A stretch of 64,000 bases of DNA from Melampsora larici-populina 98AG31. Taxonomy: Eukaryota > Basidiomycota > Pucciniomycetes > Pucciniales > Melampsoraceae. The notes beneath the pieces were generated by a model. The model was given only the letters and a program-made list of their open reading frames with translations. It made no database searches and was not told where the DNA came from. Where the stretch lies: positions 580,699 through 644,698 of the forward strand of contig NW_006768769.1 of assembly GCF_000204055.1 (NCBI RefSeq). The letters are read 5' to 3'. The position numbers were made by a program, and so were the translations under genes. This document shows, in pieces, positions 57,669 to 64,000 of the stretch (the first letter of the stretch is position 1; each line of letters begins with the position of its first letter).

Positions 57669-60600
57669 ATGCCTTTGACTGCACACCTTGACGTATTCAC
57701 ATGGGGAATCATCATCAACTTGGTGATAGCAGCTCTATTCACCTCACCACTTTTAGTGAGTCATGATATGCTGAGTGACCATTTCTCCAGACATACAAGC
57801 CTGATTGATCGTCAAACTTCTCCAAATCTTTCACTTCATCCATTCGGCTTCGTACGTGCGAATATCTTTAGTTCATCTTTTTCCGCGCTTATCATCACCC
57901 CACCTCTACCCTTTGGAAAGCGGTCTATGTACCACGAACCTGGTGGCCTCCTGATCCAACAAAGCGAGCACACCGAATTTTCGATCCACTCCCCGCTTAC
58001 TCGCTGCTCAAATCAACTGCTCTATTGCTCGCAGGGTCTTCCTGGCGTTTGATACATCCTAACGAGTCTTCATCAGAGTGTGCGAAAGATAACGATCCTC
58101 GCTTGTTCACTGATGAGGAGATCCACCTTCGATTCTTGGCACTTTGTTTGAGAATCACGCTCCTCGGACTCCTTCTCGGGATCCCCGTCTGCTTCGTATT
58201 ATTCATTTCAGAAGTACCACTTGAACCCCCTGAGATTGCTCCTAGCTCTCTCGAAAACTTCACGGTTCTTAGATTGATCTACTCGTATGATCTCTCACCT
58301 GCTCGCTACTCTACCAAGCTCGTACTCTGGGGGGTATTTTCCCTAGTCATAGGTAGTGTCATCGGATTTCTCCTAGTGCTAGCCGAATGGATCTTTCTCA
58401 GGTACCACCTTCAGCGTTTTTCACAGAAGAAATGCGACAAGCTTCAAATCGTCTTCCTCCCTTCATCCTCGACTTGTGGCCTTGATCAAATTGGCGAGAA
58501 AGATATGCTCCGATGGGTGAGAGCCTGCGCTCTGGGTCCTTCCGGAGCAGAAGGCGACGGTCACGCATTGGAAGCTTTCAAACTACACAATAAGCCCCCT
58601 GCGCGCAGTCAGCCCGCAGAGAAGAATCGTAAAAATAAGTCCAAATTCATTCCTAGCTCATTTGGTACATACGCCAATATCGACGCAGTCGCGGACGGCG
58701 AGGGCCTACACCAAAGTCAGAGGGATCCGTGCTCCCGTTCTTCAGATCACTCGCTTGACCAGAGAGCCGTAATAATCCATGGCGTCTTCACCATCTCAGA
58801 TCTGGATCAACTCTGTACTTTGTCTGATCGCCGAAAAAAGGTCATCGATGACTTGGAGCTTGCTGAAGCTAAATACGTTGCGAGCTTTGTTTCCGAAGAT
58901 GAAGAATTTGAAGAAGTACCAAAGAAAACTCATTCACGGACCCAAAAGAAATTTGGTTGGAAATCAAGAAAGAAGTCAAAGCCAAAAGAAGAGGTTACTC
59001 CTTTTGCACCAGCGGCCTTTTACAAGCTCGAAACCGCGCCGCTCGAGATGTTGAGCTTCGATTGGAAAAGCCCATCAATAAGGACTTCTCAGGCGGATTG
59101 GGGGTTCGATTGGGACGTCGGAAAGGATGATGTGCCCATGCAGGAAGTAAAAGTTGCAACATCACAAACCCCGAAGTTCAACGAGGTTGAGCAAGATTTG
59201 GAGCTTCCCAATGCCGGCTATCAGGCCAAGGTAAATTTCTAGACTCTTTTCTACCGTTTCCACATTTTCTCCAGGTGACATTCTGATAGGCTGACGGCTT
59301 GACATTATTCATCATTCAGTGGGCAGTTGGATGCCAAGTAGAAATGAAAACTGACGGTACCCTCTTCCCCGTATCGCCACTTGTGCCACAATCTCAAGCG
59401 TCTCGAGCTTTAGCGTCTTTTCCAAGTAGATCGGATCTACTTCTTACAGCTGAGAAAGAGGGATTGCCACTTCCCTCTTACAACGACCCTCATGCATCCC
59501 CTTCCTTCAATAAGTCGATCTCATCAAAGTCTCACCGTGGAAGCACGTCGACTCTAGACTCGTCAAATGATAGCCACATCAATCCACCTATCACAAATTC
59601 GACTGTTAGTCTAGTCTCATATCGTGAAGATGAGAAGCGGCCTGAGCGACGTTCACTTGTAAACAAGACTCCCTCTCAGCATAATTTCTGTGATGGCGAG
59701 ATTCCTTTAACACTTTCCTTCATTGAAAGGAGCAGTAAAACACAGAGATCAGTAGCTTCACATTCACAGCGAGGCTCCAAATTCACTACGAAGCAAGTTC
59801 CTCATCCTCAGAGCTGGGCAAGAACTGTCTCCCAACATCAAGCTCTCAAGGGAAGGCACGTAGACCCCGAAACCACTGAAATCCAAAGCATTAGGAATGG
59901 TTTATATGAAGATCCCTTTTACTCAAATCCATCGAGAAGAGGACCAATCCCAGTCCAGCTTCAATTCAGAACACCATCTATAGCAACTTCTCAACTCCGC
60001 TCTACAGCTGCCACTCCCATGACCGCTTCCAGATCGACTTTTCACTCTGAGGCTCCCCTTTGTAAAAAACTAAAACTACGCCGTGCCGTCAAATCGGATG
60101 AGATCAAGCAACTTTACCATGCGATCCGACAACATCGCTCCCATCTCAAACGCCTGAATGATGACTTCCTCAGTGCCAGGAGCCAAGCCATCAAAACCTT
60201 AGAGGAAGGCGTCAACGGTGCCATACGGGGATGGATCATTGTCGGAAAAGGTGTAGATATGATACAAGGGGCGCAAAACATCATAGGAATGACTCGCGAT
60301 GATATCAATTGGAAAAATTTAGGTAAAAAGTCCGCTTCAGTGGGATTAGGTGTCTTCTGGAGTTGCTTCTGTGTCCTGGTGACTCTGGTGTGTGTAATCC
60401 GTGAGTTGCCACGCTTCTTATATTTTAGGTGAATGAATCTTATCCATTACAGATACCTAAATTGATAGCTGTCAAAAATCCTTCACCCTTTGAAACCCCT
60501 GCCACAGTCGGACCCATATCTCTTTTGACTACGAGTGCCTCTCTGGAGCTTCGACAAAATTCCTTGATATTTCAAAAAATTAATACAGACAGTGCTCTAA

Positions 60601-62023
60601 TTCTCAGTCTTATCTCAATAACCACTCCCTCGATCTTGTCAGGTGCACTTCTTCTAGCCAGTTTATTGATCATATCATATCTTGCGCATAATCATTCTGG
60701 ACTCCCTTCAAACTCTGCAGCACAAATTCTTGAAGTGAAAGCAAGTATGATCATGATCATCTGTTGTTTTATCGCGTGGTTCACTTTTTCGGGCGCCACG
60801 GCCAGCTCTGCTCTACAAAACAAAGAAGGTGATCAAATTCACCAAATTGCCAATGGTATCTCTACCATCTCCTCCTTCTTTCTTGCATTCGAATCTCTGC
60901 TTGCAATAATCATACCGGCGCTGGTACTGGCCCAGCCAAGCCGGTGGAAATCGATACGGAATGTCCTCAAACAGACCCAAACACCACGAGAAAGAGTCTT
61001 GAGTCTTTGGCCACACGATATGAACTCAGGGATATCGCGAAGTGCCACTTGTCTGATAGGAGTAGTGGTGATGTCATTTTTCCCGATTGCTCCTCTAACA
61101 GTGAGTTTCCGCGCATGAGCATCTTCAGCTCCAAAATTTGTATGGAACTTCATAATAAATGACTAATCTGATCTGAAACCTATCAGACTGTGCCAGCTTT
61201 GTTCTTTTTTTTAGTCATGATCCTAGTTCAGCATAGAAACATCCGATTACTCTATCGCCGTAGTAGTCAGAATGGGGGAAGGACAGAGTTGACCATGGTC
61301 TCAATTCTTGCACTGACCTTGGGACTCCAAAGCGCATTCGTCGGCTTCATCCTATTCTCGCGAAAACAGTGGCATCTCGCCTCCTGTTCCTTTTTCATCG
61401 CCTGTTCGATCTTTTTAATCTCATGTCCAATGATGTTACATGACTGGAATCGCCAATCACGAAAGAAATTAGACCCGGAGTCCAGACTCGCGCTCGAGGT
61501 GTTTCAAAAGGGGCCACAGCACGCAATCCATTCAACGTCTGCGACATCTGCGCTTGGGCAGCGAGGTACCGGAAACAATAATCCAGACTCTCGCCCACAT
61601 TCAACTCAATCCGTGATCGATATCGTCAATACTACGTTGAATTCGACTCATGGCACAAATCATAGAGTGGTCCCATTACCAAGTGAAAGCGTTGATGACT
61701 TAGTTGAAACTCGTTTAGCTCTGAGGACATACCCGGACGCTCCTCCCCACCTTCCAGATCTTCCTTGGGACGAGGCAGGGACCTTCTCTCACGAAACATT
61801 GTATCCACCCGTTTTGATGCAGAGATCTCCAGCGATCTGGCTGCCTAAGGACGGTGTGGCAGAGGAAGAGGCACAAGATTTGACTAAATATTGGAGTAAT
61901 TTGATTCTCTCTTTGACCACACAATCTTCACATCATACACTGAGCTTCTCCGGGTGTTTTTTTTCAGATTTGGATGCATTCTATGAAGAAGGAATCTCCA
62001 CCAAACTTCTTAATCTATATTGA
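57669..62023 (+). CDS. Divergent CSC1/OSCA/TMEM63-family membrane channel
   Basis: Five exons (57669-57755, 57872-59230, 59290 or 59320 to 60393, 60453-61100, 61187-62023) give about 1340 residues. The N-terminal helix (IIINLVIAALFTSPLLFIFF) runs into KAVYVPRTWWPP, and the DEEIHLRFLALCLRITLLGL helix is placed as in the RSN1/CSC1 N-terminal domain. The cytosolic region has the VIIHGVFTISDL strand and RRKKVIDDLELAEAKY helix of the PHM7 cytosolic domain, then a Ser-rich insertion of about 300 residues. IRGWIIVGKG and DINWKNLGKK lead into the C-terminal multi-helix pore region. Family members are mechano- or osmosensitive cation channels. The long insertion and low similarity make the family call moderate. 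Confidence 0.7.
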
Positions 62024-63162
62024 CGAGAGACTGCGAGACACAGTGCTGCCAATGGATTCGCTGGACATTCAATTTTCTTGCGAGGAAAATTGAGATCGTG
62101 GGTGTCACAATAAAACTAGGTCAAAGCTTTGATAATTCATATATTTGTGGGTCAATTTTAATTCATTAAATTTTTCTCATCTTTATTTGCCTCATCTTTC
62201 AGAAGGCAAAGAAAGTAGAATCTTCCTTATAATTTCGATTTCAGACACTGATATCCCACACAATTCAAGACGTTTACTTTTGATCATCGACTCCGCGCAT
62301 GCCTGCTTACCATGTTTCATCCACACTCTGCAGCTACTATACCTGAGTGTATTGGGCTCAGGATTTGTTTCTCTGGATATCAAGAACCATATGCAATTTT
62401 TTTCTTAATGACAGTCAACGATCTTTGTACCCCATAAAGCTTCTTAAAATTCCAGTTCTTATCAATTATGCATTTTTGTGTAATCTAGCTGAAGCTGTAG
62501 ATGTAATCAATTATACCAGGACGCCTCAAGTTTTCTGCATACTCTTTTCAACTTATAGGTTATCCTCATCACCGGGGCCAGCAGCTATTGAGCTGCCTCT
62601 TCACTAAGGATCACGAGCTTGTTTGACTGAAGACTGGGATTTGTGGACCACAGAGCATGTGAAAAATATGTGTTGAAGTGTGCAATCGACAGAAAGAAGA
62701 AATGATGAATGGCAAGAAAAGATATACATAATCAGCATTGACAGATAAACCAGAAAGTTGTCATCAAGTGAAAAATGAAATGACATCATTAATTACCCCA
62801 ATGTATTCAAATTGATGATCTACCTATAATAATCGTAACTTGATTTAACTTACTTCTTTTCCCCATCTTAATTATCTCATTGTTATGATTGAATAAGATC
62901 ATTATTGTCTTACTTTACCAGCGATCAGTTTTCAATCATCAACAACTTAGTAAACTGATCAATCACTCTATCAATCTGATCCTACATATAAGTATTAGTT
63001 GTTTTCTATTTGATTCAATTCCTTCTATCATTCTGATGAGATTATTGTTGTTTATAGGTCAGAGTTCTTCATTTTAGAAAAGTCTTGTCGGTGTTGTGAT
63101 CTTTGTGCTGAAGCGCATGCTTTTAGATCCGGGATCAAAGAATTCTAGACATTCTTGGCTGT
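62024..63162. other. Intergenic, no gene seen
   Basis: 3' flank of the CSC1-like gene. Open frames are short and unsupported. Confidence 0.4.
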
Positions 63163-63389
63163 ATGCTCTAAGCCACCACCAACAAAGTTACCTTGGGGTT
63201 TTGTATCTGAGGCATCATTGGACTAGATTACCTGGGACTGCATGTCCAAGGTGATGATCACACGCATTATTTGGAAGTGAAAACAGCCTTGGATAAAATT
63301 ACCTGGACATTCTGTCCAAGGTAATTTGGTCCGATGATACCTTGGATTCAAAATCCCAAGGTAACTTTGTTGGTGGTGGCTTAGAGCAT
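63163..63389. mobile_element. Short fold-back element (MITE-like hairpin)
   Basis: The two halves are inverted copies meeting near 63270. The outer arm ATGCTCTAAGCCACCACCAA...GTTACCTTGGG is matched in inverse at 63389. The inner parts (TTACCTTGGACA type words) repeat several times in both orientations. There is no coding content, and no clear target duplication. Confidence 0.65.
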
Positions 63390-64000
63390 CCACACCACTG
63401 TTGTGCCTCTTTGGCATGACTTATGACCATGTTAGTGTAGGCTGCCAAGGGGGTACTGTGATTGTGTGGGTACCTTCTTATATTTTTTTCTCCAAACCAA
63501 AGAACCAGCTGACAATTGCAACACAAATTGAGGATTGCCCATGCCTGTATACCAGTTGGCCTGTAGGCCTGTAGGCCTGTCAAGAAATGACCTGGTTGAT
63601 AATAGTTGTTGGTAACATGTTATTAGCTGATGGGAATGTGGGAAATTCAGACTTCTAATGCACATGTAACTTTTCTAATGGGTTGGATTCTGTTGACTTG
63701 ATTCTGTTCAACAGGTATGATGTCATCATTCTGTTGACTATCCTTCACCAAATTTTCCCATAGCTTTCACATCTGGTTTCTCTTTAAACTATCAATCTTA
63801 TATCTGTCTATTTCTTTTTGCATCCCACCCACCCATTTCTTTCCCTGGTTTTTATTCACAAACATTTGATATTATACTTTGTGAAGTTTTGTGTTAAAAT
63901 CAAAGATAGTCTTGGTGTCTTTTATTTTTTACTTTTATATTTTTCATTTCACTTTATTTTTTGTGTTTGGTTATATTCATTTTTTAATATTTCATCCTTT
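63390..64000. other. Intergenic, no gene seen
   Basis: The last 300 bp are pyrimidine-rich. A triplicated GGCCTGTA word occurs at about 63557-63580. Confidence 0.4.

Overview
Organism. The window looks like a chromosome segment from a basidiomycete, most likely a rust fungus (Pucciniales). It is AT-rich. Genes are split by many short introns (about 50-120 bp) with GTAAGT/GTGAGT/GTTAGT donors. Housekeeping genes are fungal (Got1, Rrp15, Cut8/Sts1). There is a duplicated small secreted protein of the kind common in rust secretomes, and much transposon sequence. Genus is not decided. All calls come from reading the sequence; no database search was run.

Layout. 1-12 kb: two tandem, same-strand copies (about 853-3475 and 9188-11945) of a segment carrying a six-exon gene for a secreted double-psi beta-barrel protein, with a RING-finger E3 ligase gene between them. 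12.7-28.3 kb is the gene-dense core: GOT1 (minus, seven tiny exons), an ankyrin + DIL protein (minus), a decayed repeat-type gene (minus), an ankyrin protein resembling TORC2 Avo2 (minus) that shares a short promoter with RRP15 (plus), and a flavin amine oxidase (plus). 28-45 kb is mostly non-coding, with one small two-exon gene, CUT8/STS1 (minus), and several inverted-repeat elements (32338-33258, 36665-36784, 43203-44620, 45106-45728).

45.9-56.3 kb is a nested transposon. The outer element is Tc1/mariner-type, flanked by TA, with about 80-bp terminal inverted repeats, a three-exon DD34E transposase and, convergent to it, an eight-exon gene for a 549-residue protein of unknown function with a SAM-like C-terminus. 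Its left repeat is interrupted by a 6.1-kb Ty3/Gypsy chromovirus with identical 206-bp LTRs and a 5-bp target duplication (GCCGA). The chromovirus has a candidate self-priming primer site, a candidate -1 slippery site between Gag and protease, and a second frame change before reverse transcriptase that coincides with a plausible intron and a repeated 16-mer.

57.7-62 kb: a five-exon gene for a multi-pass membrane protein that reads as a divergent CSC1/OSCA/TMEM63 channel. The right end has only a small fold-back element.

How the genes relate. The core genes serve unrelated housekeeping tasks (ER-Golgi transport, ribosome synthesis, nuclear proteasome tethering, ubiquitin and TOR-type signalling); no operon-like logic is expected. 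The most unusual system is the two-gene mariner element. The best lineage-specific candidates are the duplicated secreted proteins.
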